From Rostratula benghalensis (Eukaryota > Chordata > Aves > Charadriiformes > Rostratulidae), in contig VXAI01000068.1 in the NCBI GenBank assembly GCA_013399305.1, positions 2,359,898 to 2,423,897 on the forward strand: a stretch of 64,000 nucleotides of DNA, given 5' to 3'. Positions 25,292-36,869 of the stretch are shown one piece after another; the stretch's first letter is position 1; every line of letters begins with the position of its first letter. The notes under the pieces were generated by a model. The model ran no database searches, was not told where the DNA came from, and saw only the letters and a program-made list of their open reading frames with translations. Position numbers and translations under genes: made by a program.

Positions 25292-28200
25292 GTAAGTACA
25301 CTTAATTACTTTTGGCTGTGGTAGAGGCCTGCAGAGCTTTTGCTGTCAAGCTGTGATGCTACAGATTCCAGAGCTTTGACAAAAAACATTTTGTCATGTC
25401 AGCAAGTATTCTTTCCTTCTGCCAACTTAGTGTTTGGTCCCAAACATGCAGCCTTTCTTTAAGCAAACTTCCCTGTGATTGTGATTTTCAGTTTCTTTTT
25501 AGCCAAGAGAGTAATTGTTAGGGCTCTGCTATTTCTTTTTCCCCTGCAGCATCTGTATCAAATGAAATATATCTGCAATCTGTACTGGATTGGTAAATAT
25601 TTTATTTTGCATCTTTTTCCATTATTCTTACTAGAATATGTTTATAAAATTGATGTTTGTGGTGTATTTGTGCTTCCCTTAAGATTGGAATATGAACACC
25701 TTCTCTTAGAATGTAAATTGCGTCAACTGCCAGTGATGCTATTAGAAGGTGAGATTACAGAACATCTGATGACATTGAGCCTGTATTAGTGATAGGAGAG
25801 TAGGGTGCCACAGTTTATTATAACAGCTGAGAGAGACACACCCCCTTTTTATTACAGAACTATCGCTGTTTTGGTGAGAGTATACCACTACTTGCATATC
25901 TTTATGGGAAAAAGTATATGCTTGCATTGTAAGCGTATTTAATGATTGTTATATAGATTTTGTGAAAAAAACAAACACAACAAACCCAAGTCCTTAATTT
26001 CCAGTGCATTATTGATCACAGTGGCAATTAGATTCTGCATCATTGTGCAGCATTTCTGTTGGCAATGCGTGTGGTTGCTGGGAAGATCAGGTGGAGATGG
26101 GCTCAAAAATTGGTCCAGCTAGTGCATAAAGAAGACTAACCTCCTACTGAAGTCTTGTGTACATCTAGAGGGAGAACTGCAGTACATTTATCTTTGGTTT
26201 TGTTCCGTGCTGCCATTGTTAGCTCTGTCCCATCTGGTTTGTTTGAAGATAGTTCAACTGTCCCCTGGAATAGACTACAGTTTTACAATGAAGGGGGAGA
26301 AGGTAGTTTTTGTTCTGAAACACCTGTAATGAAGTCCCTTCTACAAGAAGAGAAGCCTGATGAAACTGAGCTTTTACATAACTGGTAGGATCAAGTTAAA
26401 AAAAAAAAAAAAAGCCACCCAGATGGGAAGACAGGACTATAACTTGTCTTCATAGACCTTTCCTAAAAACTAAGAAAACAATAAGCAGTATTTTTACATG
26501 CATTAACTCTGGCTCAGGCAACAGCTTGCCAGCTCTGTAAGTTCCTTTCTGGCAAGGCTCCATATTTAACAGTTTGGAATAAAAGGCCATAGAAGATAGA
26601 TGCGGCATTGATTCATAAAAATAAATCCAGAAGTAAGTGATTAAAATTAGTCTTGCTGCACAAATTTGGAGATCTTAACAGACATTTCCTGAGTATGTGG
26701 CTTTTGTGGGCGTCCACAGAGATTCCTGTCAACATTCAATTAACATATTTTTGAAATCTCCTTCTGTTGAGTTTTTTCAAGTGAACCTTGTAAAGTACTT
26801 TATAGAGAAAACAAATCCCAATACAAAAGAAGAATCAACATATCCCTATGGCTAAGCCAGTGAAGTGAACAAGCAAAGTAGTAAACGCATTTTCCTGCTT
26901 TTTATGCTCATTTTTAATTTGCTTTCATATAATCCCTCTGCTATACAGAAGGGTAAATTAAGTCAATGAATTACTTGCCATGGCCTCTAGTTGAAGACAA
27001 CTGAGGTTACACGATGAGATCAGTACTGAGTGAGAGAATGTTACCATATGCTGGGAATATGAATCACTGGGTAGGCAGTCTGGTTATCCCTCCGGTTCTA
27101 GAATTGATAGGAGAATCATCATGGTACCCACAACCAAAGATGGGGTTGTGTCTCCTAAGGCAATTCTCACTGTGTTCAGATTTTTGAGGGAGGCACATTT
27201 CTAATTTCCTGTTGTGTTTAATCAAGCTCTTGCTCGGAAGACTGCATGCAATTATTTTTCTTCTACGCTGGGAAAATGTTGCATGACTCCTCCTGGCTGC
27301 TTGCTTTCCTCGTAAATACTCGTGGTATCATATGTGTCTGTAACCACACCTGGCCTTTCACTGTCCCTGTTTGCTCTGTGCCAGTGTCTCTGCTCTCAGG
27401 CTCCTGGGTGGTTGGGTGCAAATTCCTGTAGGTGCTTAGGTTGTGCTGTGCGTTATTGCTCTTTCTGTGTGCCTCACCACACTCGCCGTAGTGCAGGAGG
27501 CTGTGCAAAACTCTGGGTCTCTGAAAAAGTAAAAGTAATGTGTGCCTGGGTGACTTCGGTTTAGCTCCTTTATTCACAGGTCTGTCTTTTATTGACTGAA
27601 ATATTCCATTTGTTTTTCCTGACATAGCTGAAAATAACCTGAGCTTCTGGACAAAAGTCACGTGGAATTGCCAATTAATTATGTGTTGCAAATTTGTAAA
27701 ACTTCCCATTTCGTAAACTTGACTGATCCAAAACCTGTTGAAACCCATGGAAGAACTCTCAGGGAAAGGCAACATTAGATCCAATCCTAAGTGTTGGACG
27801 TCATTGAGAGAGGACATAAAGATAGAATGAGAAACAAAACCCCAGAAAAAGGCATAGAAAATACAGCCTGACTCATGATGTGCTATGAATTAAATACTTA
27901 GAATAAATTGCTAAGATGTTAAAGAAGTGCATAATCTTAAGATGTAGCCATATGGAAGTTAGAGATGCAGGATTTCATGGTCTGGTTCTCAGAATGAACA
28001 GTACAAAACCACTTGCTGTGCCAAGTTCTGCTAAACTGAACTGATGCATTTCCATCTGACTTCAGGGGAATTGTAGTGCTGAAACTATCAGGAAAATTCA
28101 TCCGGTTGAGTTTCACTCAGTTTAACAGGTCTCAGTTTCACTAGATTGTTTGATTTCTCTTATTTTCTGGGGCAAGGTGAGAAGGTGCTTTTCCAATGTA

Positions 28201-29180
28201 CATGTGACCAAAGTTACACAACCTACATCTTTGTTGATTCTCATGGTGGTTCACATATGGTAACTGCAAAATACATTTTAACTTACCTTTGCAATTTGCC
28301 CCTCTTGCAAATTCTCTGATATTGATGGCCTGAGAAGCTGAAGCTGGCAGGCTTTTCAAGTCTTTTGTCAATGAGAATTTTTCTTACGTCATTGTGAAGA
28401 GACCTACCTGGTTATGTTCAAGGTATGTCATAAGTTGTGGTGAAATTATGATGAAATAAAATTCCGTGTTTTATTTTTAAATATAACAAGTGGCTGTGAA
28501 AGTATAATGAATATTCACCAAGAACAAGTATAAAGCACTGTAAGATTTGTAGGCCATATGAGACACTGCTTGATTCTGGCTGGCTGGCTCATTAATGAAA
28601 GGGTGTGTAGGAGTGGGATGAATATTTCATGTGTTTGTTACTGATACTTTTTTGATAGTTTTGGGTATCACCATTTTTCTGTTTTGGCAGTCAGATAAAA
28701 GAGGGTAAAAACAGGCTACTACATTTTCATGTATTTTAGAAGAGTAGTTGAAAGAATTGTGGGTCGTGAACTGCTAAACTTGAGAAGGACAACGGGTATC
28801 TGGGTAGAGAGAGTACATCGTGAGTGCTTGATTTGCTGAGTGGGATCTGCTGGGTGACAAGTTAACGTGCAGACAACTTAGAGGTGCAGAATAAACCATC
28901 AACAAAGCAATGATAAAAAAATTCAAGAGTGCTGAAATAACTTGAGAAATAATTCTGTATCTCAACAAAATGATGAATGTTTATGACCAATGTAAAATTA
29001 TTGCAATTTCCTGTTTTTCTTTCTAAGAGGAAAAACAAAGAGAAAGGAATGTACTCTGATGTAGCTGATAAAGCAGAGGCTGTAAAAATACAGTAGACCC
29101 ACTACCTGTGCACTGTGGGCCAGATACAGCTTTTTACTGTAATGGTAACAGTTTCATGCCACACTCTGCTGCTGAACAAC

Positions 29181-29280
29181 TGGGGTTGGCAGGAACGTCT
29201 GGAGCTCATCAGTCCAATCCCTTGCTCAAACAAGGTCAATTAAAGCAGCTTGTCAGGTTATAGGTCTGAATCCAATCTTC
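29181..29280 (-). mobile_element. CR1 fragment, antisense, diverged
   Basis: GGGTTGGCAGGAACGTCTGG, AGTCCAATCCCTTGCTCAAA and AAAGCAGCTTGTCAGG follow the antisense CR1 3' UTR order of a subfamily with a TCAAAGCAGGGTCA-like block. It is clearly older than the copy 130 bp downstream. Confidence 0.65.
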
Positions 29281-29405
29281 TTGTTTGTGATTTGAGCATG
29301 GAATGATCACGAAGCCATTCAAGTTTCTCAAAGAAATCCCAGCGGCCCCTGTTTGTGCTCCCCATAACCAGTGTACTATTCTACAGGGTAATATTTTTGA
29401 ATATT

Positions 29406-29613
29406 ATCATAGAATGGTCTGGGTTGAAAGAGAACTTCAAAATCATCGAGTTCCAACCCCCTGCCATGGGCAGGGACACCTCCCACCAGACCAGGTTGCT
29501 CAAAGCCCCATCCAGCCTGGCCTTGAACACCTCCAGGGATGGGGCATCCAGAGCTGCTTTGAGCAACCTGTTCCAGTGTCTCAGCACCCTCACAGGAAAG
29601 AATTTCTTCCTGC
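29406..29613 (-). mobile_element. CR1 3'-end fragment, antisense
   Basis: It starts ATCATAGAATGGTCTGGGTT and carries TGCCATGGGCAGGGACACCT, GGTTGCTCAAAGCCCCATCC and CTCACAGGAAAGAATTTCTT, all standard antisense CR1 3' UTR blocks. It appears relatively little diverged. Confidence 0.93.
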
Positions 29614-30636
29614 TGTTCTCCCCTTGAGTAATTAGCAACATAATAGCTTATTAGGCTGCTGAAGGAAATCTAAATTCAATTGAAGGAAGTAATTTTTTGA
29701 AATTGATGGAACAGTGTTTTTTCATATACATACATAAACCCAGTAAATAGCAGTAGAGGTAATTTCTTAATAGAAGACTGAAGAATTAGGGACCTGGAAA
29801 AAGTTCTTATGAGAGGCTAAATTAGTAGTGAGCTATAGAGCCAAAGGGCAGCAGTTTGATCTGCTAAATTCAGGAATAAAGGGCATGGATTGGAGTGCTG
29901 GAACTGTGTGTGAGGAGAAAGTGAGAAATACCACTAACAAATGAAAGGTCGAGAAAGCAGAATCAAAAACTTCAGACACACAGCCTTACAAAAAAAAAAA
30001 AAAAGCTGTAAAAGATGGAGATTTTTATGTAGAGTTGGTTGGAAAGATCCCAGAACCGTGAACAAAGGAATTGTCCCTTGTTTGATTTCCTCTGCTCAGG
30101 AAATGGGCCTTTGCTCAGGGGAAGTCAATGGGGTTACTTGGCAGCAGCTCAGGTCAAAGGGAGTAAATGGAGCAGTGCTAGTTCTTAGGCAATGAAGCAG
30201 TATCCCTGTCCTTACCTTGCAGAGCTGCAATCTTGCATTTCTCTACAATCAGTGCGGGACTGAGTATCTCCTTCTGCCTGCAGAATCCATTGTTTCCAGG
30301 GATTATTTTTTTTTTCTTTTTGCTAATGGGTTTTGTTTGAGCTTTTATGTTTGATACTGCAACAAACTAACTTTGTGCGGCATATTTTATGTAGCGTTTC
30401 TTGACAGTTGCAGCTGGTGTTTATTTTCATTATATATTATTTTGTTGATGGTACCAAGTTAAATTCTGTGTTTCCCAAGAACCAGTCTGTCACCATCTTT
30501 CTTAACCCAGTGCCAGAGTAAATAGGAAACCTTACTCATAATGAGCATGCTGGCTATAGCCAAGAGCAGAAAGCTCCCATTTCTTTCACTGCTGAGTTGG
30601 TGGGGTTTTTTGATTGCATATGTCAGACTCCAGCTA

Positions 30637-30681
30637 TTCTTATTACTGTAATAAGAAGATAAGATACTGTAATAAGAAGAT
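30637..30681. repeat. Palindrome overlapping a 17-bp direct repeat
   Basis: TTCTTATTAC (30637-30646) and GTAATAAGAA (30648-30657) form a perfect 10-bp inverted repeat around one T. The unit TACTGTAATAAGAAGAT occurs exactly at 30644-30660 and again at 30665-30681, with a 21-bp period. Confidence 0.85.
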
Positions 30682-33201
30682 TAAATTGTATCATGGGCAA
30701 ATAATTGCTAATGAACTCGTGGCATTCTGTGTTGCCATGTCATAGTACATAATGAACACAGATAGGGGTGGTGGGGTTTTTTTCTTGTGTTGCTGAAGCT
30801 GTTGTCCAAAACATTGGCAGTAATATTAAAATAGCAAGAGTTATCTTGTGGCAGACACCAGTGCAGATATCAATCTGACAGATATCTGCCTGCTGCTGAA
30901 AAAGCATTTTGCCAGGAGGCAATAGCCATTCTTATCCTCAGTGGGACAGTGTATGATTCTGGAGTGCACTGTCTCTGTAGGTAGGTGACACTTTACCTGC
31001 AGCAGTGGGTGGCTTCACTTATCTCTGGTCCTGCATTTATTTTGCATATCTTTTCTCACCTTGTGCTAGGTTTTAAAACAATACATCAAGAAGTAGGAAG
31101 GTCTTGCAGTCTTTGCAGCTTTGCAATTAGACATTGTCTAAAAACTTTGCTACGTGTCAGCAATTTAACTTTTACTGACATAGATTATACCTCAGCTGTG
31201 GCAGCTGGATTTGACACTCTCCTAGCAATGAACCCACTGGCCAAGTGAAGAATGCCTGCCCTGAGGATTTGATGCTTAATAGGTTCTTAAATTATGTAGA
31301 GAACTGTTCTTCTCCTCTGTTTTGACATTTGGAAAAGCACAATTGTAAGAGCTTAACCCAACTATTTCTAACATAGTTTTAGCTCAAAGCAATCTCTGAG
31401 AAAGATATTTGACTGCTTCTCAGGAACAGACTAAATAAACCTGACTGATAATGGGCATGCTGTATGCAACAATTAGAAAATTTATTACATCCTTCACTAT
31501 ATTTAATTATGCTCACTGATAAAGGCATGCATCTTATTTCTAATCTGTATGTGTGTTATATATATACACGTGTGTATACATATAATGGGTTTGTATATGC
31601 TCAGCATATTTCTGCTTTTTTGCTGTCTGGTAAAAGAATTTTGCTGTCTGGTGGTTCACTGAGGGTTTTGGTTGTCAGAGAACTCTAACAATCCACTGCA
31701 TGAATATCCTTACACATGTCTTATCTGCTACATAGGGATATGTAATGAAGAGAGGAAGGGAAGAACAATATTCTGACCCATTTCTGGGACATTTTTGCAG
31801 TAGGGGTGAAATTTACAGGTGTGTAACAGTTTAAGGTGGGACTTAGGGTATTAAAAAACATTTTATGAAACATTTTAATAATATCAACAGTCTTTTTAGA
31901 ATACCAATGACTATAAACTTGCTGGTGTACCCATCCCTTTCTTTGGTTGCTTGATAGCTTCCTAGGTGTGTACTCCCTGTCAGTCGTCTTTTCACAGCAT
32001 ATGCCTTGTGTTCAGTTTTTGGTTGTAAGTAACTTCTTCAGGTAAACAGGGCAGTGCAATGAGTAGACAAATTAGTGTTTCAAATAATGCTACAAATGGG
32101 GGGTTTCATCCAGCAGAAGGACACAGCTTTGAACAGTTTTGCTTTTATAACCTTGCATCCTCTTAGGCATGTGACCTTTGGAGAAGCCTAGTGAAATGAT
32201 TGGAAACCCTCACCAGTTGCTTAGATACCTTCTCCCTGGAATTTAGACTTAAGTAAACAGTACTAATAGTATCATCTGTACAAGTCTGTGTGTGGTAAGT
32301 AGACACTGAATATACCTGAAGGAACTGTCCTTCGCTGTGGTGTTCTCTTTGTCGGCATGGGTATCTGATGGACTACTACTGCTTTGATACCTGGTTCTCC
32401 TGCTCTTTACTTTCTGGTACAATTCATTTTTGGAAGACCTCGAGGAATTGGAGATGTACATGCTCACTTCCTTCAGTTGCTAGGAAAAAGTGCTGTATGG
32501 CTTCACAAGATGATACCTTAATGCTTTGCACTTCATTATCTCTTTGTAGTGCAAATCTGTTTGTGCTCTCTAGTCTCTTGTGCAGTTGCTTATGGCCCAG
32601 TCCCACCAGTGATTTTTGCTTTGAGGGCGATCATTGGAAATACCCTTTGTTACTTTACGACTGCCCTGTGCCAATTCTGTGAAGAGCTGTCACCATCACC
32701 ACCTCCCGTAGAGCCATGTCTGCTCTTGCAGGAGGTGGGCATATCTCTGTGGGTGCTGGGGAGTTGGTGCAAAATCTTCTTTCTTACTGAGAAAATGTGC
32801 TGCTGGGTGGGGACCCTAGGATAGAAGGAGCCTCTCCATCTGAGGTGATTGAAACCCCTTTTTGTCCTTTGTTTGTGTTCAGATGACCTGACTGGAGAAC
32901 ATTTACCCCAGGGTCTGGTCACGGGGAGCCTTCCTGGAGTTATATTGCATATATGTGTGTTACATTTGTGTGTGGAACACACAATGTGTGTGTCCACAGT
33001 GTGGACTGTGACGTATCCTATTCTTGCACCCAAAACATAAATTGGAAACTACTTTTTATGGGGGAAAATGGCTGTCATACTGCCAGGTTAGGTCTGGCTC
33101 TTCTTTTTTTCCCCCCTCTGATTCAACTATGAGAGCATGCTGATCTATATGGTTGCAGGGTATATTCTCTCTTGGTTCGTAGAATTAACACTCCATCCCC
33201 T

Positions 33202-33225
33202 CCCCNNNNCCCCCCCCCCCCCCCC
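33202..33225. repeat. Poly(C) tract containing an assembly gap (NNNN at 33206-33209)
   Basis: C-run interrupted by four N characters. The tract was evidently not resolved, so its true length is unknown. Confidence 0.95.
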
Positions 33226-36103
33226 AATTTTCAGTATTAATACTGTATTTAAATTTCATATGCAGGTTGGCTCTGCTGCACTAGTTACCCTGACTAAGTG
33301 AGCACTGTCTATTTAGGTAGTGTTGAATGAAAATAATCCTCTCAATTCAGACCCAACATATCAGTCACATTGAAAAAACTGTGGATAATTTTATCTATGC
33401 CATATATGCGAAAGAGACTTGAAGCACAGATGGCAAAATCCACACCTACCCACAGTTCAGGGCAAACCTCTGTGGCTGGAGGAAAAAACCCTCTTTTGTG
33501 ATGACTGAATGGAATAGCTGAGTTATGTGGAAAAATGTGAAATGCATGGAGATAGCCTACAAACTGCAAATAGATAAGAACCTACCTCTGTGGCTTTTAC
33601 TTAGTTCTCAACTACACTGAGTTGTTCCTTATGTGGCACATATATGTCTCTGCTACCCAGTGAAGCAGAGTGCAGAGATTGCAAAATACAAGTTCGCCTG
33701 TGCTTGGATATCTGCTTTACAGGAGAAGAAACCTACTTTCTTTTTAAACCTCACTGAAAATTTCTACACCATGCTTCCCTCTAAAATACTTAGCCAAAAT
33801 ACTACATCCAGTTACACTGCTAGATACAAGTTTTAGAGGTGCTTCATCAGGTTGACTTGTTAAACTGCATTGTCTCTACGTAAATCCATTATCCCATGTT
33901 CAGGCAAAAGTGAAGCAATCATAAACTTTGCTCTTATCCAGGCAGAAATGCATGTATGCATACATTCAGGCACGTACACACGCAAAATCCTCACACATAG
34001 AATTTATATTAAATATGAAATAGCAAATGTATATATTTATACGTTCTAAAATCTGTTTCTAAAAGTGTGGCATCTGTAGACTTGGCAATGATTTTACTGG
34101 AGCTAGATTCAAAATCTATTTAATTTATGAAAGCCTTTCCTTTTGCTTCACGGCTAGTTTTTAGGCAGTATTTGTGTATATTGCCCAGTATTTACACATA
34201 GATATATATATAAAATTAAGGATATGGTGGTGTTCTGTACTGGAATTCGATGGGTGCCATAAAAGATGAGTATTACAGAAATTCTCAAAAGGTTTTATTT
34301 TCCATCTTCAGGGGAATGACAGAATCTTCGATTCTACAAGGCCAGGAGGAGGGGTCAGCTCTTCACAAATCAGGAGGGTGGTTTTAAGCAGGTCTTCCAT
34401 AAGTGCACCTGTGCAGTCTCTGCAGACCAGGAACTAGAAAATAGGTTGTAAGAGTTCTCAAAATCTCTGAGTTGTAGAAATCCTTGTTAGCTTTTATTGG
34501 CAGATATTTAATACCTGGAGAATCAAATTATTTATGACACTGTTGCCCCAGTTCAGCTGTGTGATTTTAAAGGATGTGAACACACTGTTCTGTGGTGACT
34601 GGTTGAACTCCTGAGGATAATAAAAGTTTTAGAAGGCCAGTAATGTTTTCAACATACAATGGATCACCAGCATAGCTAGCGTGAGTCTCAGATATAAACA
34701 GCATTTCCCTTCCACGTTCTTTACGAAGTTAGACCATATGATAACACAGTATATTTTTTAATGTAATAACTGAGAAGTCACTTTTCAGTGAGAAGTTGGA
34801 CTACTACTTGAATTCCCTCTATTTTGTAATGTAGTTTGGAGGTGGGTTTTTTTATGGTGAGAAAGAGGAGTAGCTGTAACGATGCCGATCTGGATTCTGG
34901 CAGTTGGAGGTGGATTATGGAACATGTGCGATGAACAGCGTGCCCACTTCATTCCTTTTAAAGTGCATCTTAAAGTGAGTCTATTCCCTCTTCCCCCAGC
35001 AACAGGCAGGTGTAAATACTCTGAAAAGCTGTGATTGCGTACAGTTTGGTGTCCACAGCCCTCCTTGGTAATTAAACCTGCTAATAGATAAGCTACACCA
35101 CAAACATAAACAAGCAATATAACCGTCTAATTGGACACAAAAGGTTTAAGATTAGCAGAGAGCATGACAAAGAAGCAGCAATCTCAAGGCTGAGGCTGAT
35201 ACTGCATCTTTTGCCTGTGTATTGCAGTGAAATGCCACAATGGCTAGTAATTATTCTGGATAGAGTAACCCTTTAATGGATTTAAGAGGCAGATGTTACA
35301 ATCTTCACAGTTGTGGATGTCACCTTAATGAAAACTGTGGCTGGAATTATCTCAGCAATGTTGCAGAGCGGGTAGCAAGGAACAAATACTAGTGAGGGGC
35401 TGCATTTTAATTTGCATGCCTCTTTTGAAAATAATGGGCAGCTGAGCTGTGCTTGAGGCCCAGTGTGCAACAGACTGAGCAGCCCCTTTCCTGCCATGGA
35501 GGTGGGGTACCCAGCCCCAGAGACTTCACTGTCACCTGCTTCTGTTGTACCTGAGGGGTGTGCAGGGGTGGCTATTGCTGCTTCTCACACAGCAGACCCT
35601 CCTGGGCAATTCTCCCGAGTGCTCTGCCATATGACTTCCCCTGAATGATTCCATACTTGGTATTCACTTGGTCACCCACCAGTACTACAATCATTTCAAA
35701 TCACAGGGAAACAGGAATTAGCACATTTATAGTTTCTGTTAGATAAATTACTTTTATCATTTACATTTTTTCTTACTTAAACTCCAGAGGTTTCATTAGT
35801 GGGTTGATTCAGATATTCAATCCTGTATCCATCATAAAACTGATTTGCTCAGCTTTGCTGAAAAAGCTCACATTACTCTTGGGCTTAGAGCTCATCTTAC
35901 TCTTATTGGCCTCCAGCTCATTTTAATGCTAAGTTACAGTTCTTGCAAAGTAATAGTTTTAACACTGCCTCTTTACTGCAGCGGTGAAAACAGCCTGTAG
36001 AGATTTTAACGTTTCTTTTTCTGTTGGCTATTAGGAGACATTAGAGCTGAAAGATCTTGACAGAACCTGCAGAGATAAAGATTTTGTGAATAAAAATTCG
36101 TAG

Positions 36104-36290
36104 GTTCATAGGATAATTCAGGTTGGAAAGAACCTCAGGAGGTCTCTAGCCCAGGCTCTAGCTGAAAGCAGAGTCCACTGTGAGATCAGAATAGGTTACT
36201 CACAACTTTATCCAGTCGGGTCTTGAAACCTTCCAAGGATGGAGACTTGGCAACCTCTTTGGGCAAACTGTTCCCATGGTGGAAATCTCA
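36104..36290 (-). mobile_element. CR1 fragment, antisense, old
   Basis: TTCATAGGATAATTCAGGTT, then GGAAAGAACCTCAGGAGGTC and TCCAGTCGGGTCTTGAAACC, match the antisense 3' region of an older CR1 subfamily with considerable divergence. Confidence 0.8.
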
Positions 36291-36679
36291 TTGCTCTCAG
36301 AGTAATATATCACGGTAAGATTCTACAATCAAGAAAATACAGATTTAAAATAGAGTAAACCAGCTCTTGGAAGGTAACACAATTGTGTGTAGGAATTAGT
36401 AGTATTATCTTTTATTTATAAGTATTGTAGCTGCCCGAGGCTTGGATGAGGAACTGAAGCTTGTTTTGATGGCAGCTCTGCAAATGTGAAAATATGGTTT
36501 CTGCCTCAAGAATATTAATGCAAATGCTAGTGGTTTATAAGGACTTTTCTCACAGTTTTCTTTGTCACATCTGTAGCTCCACTGAAATTATTAAAATGTT
36601 TGCCATGAATAAGGTAAGCAGTGCTTTCAATGAATAAGGTTGGTAATCTCGATATAAGAGACTTTTTTTTTTTACAGTG

Positions 36680-36869
36680 AGAACAATCAGTCACTGGGAC
36701 AGCCTCCCCAGGGGTGTGGTAGAGTCCCCATCACTGGAGATTTTCAAGATGCAATTGGACAGGATGCCAAGGAGCTGGAAATCCCATCTAGGCTTCCTGT
36801 CTCTTGAAAGGATGGAGCAGATTATTTTTTGAGGTGCCCTTCAACCTAGGCTGTTCTATGGTTCTGTGA
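36680..36869 (+). mobile_element. CR1 3'-end fragment
   Basis: CACTGGGACAGCCTCCCCAG, GGTAGAGTCCCCATCACTGG and a terminal TTCTATGGTTCTGTGAG identify the sense CR1 3' end. It faces the antisense fragment 390 bp upstream. Confidence 0.88.

Noticed and set aside
26940..27050. Possible MIR-like stretch (GGTAAATTAAGTCAATGAAT ... TACTTGCC)
   Set aside because: The resemblance is limited to one short block and could be chance.
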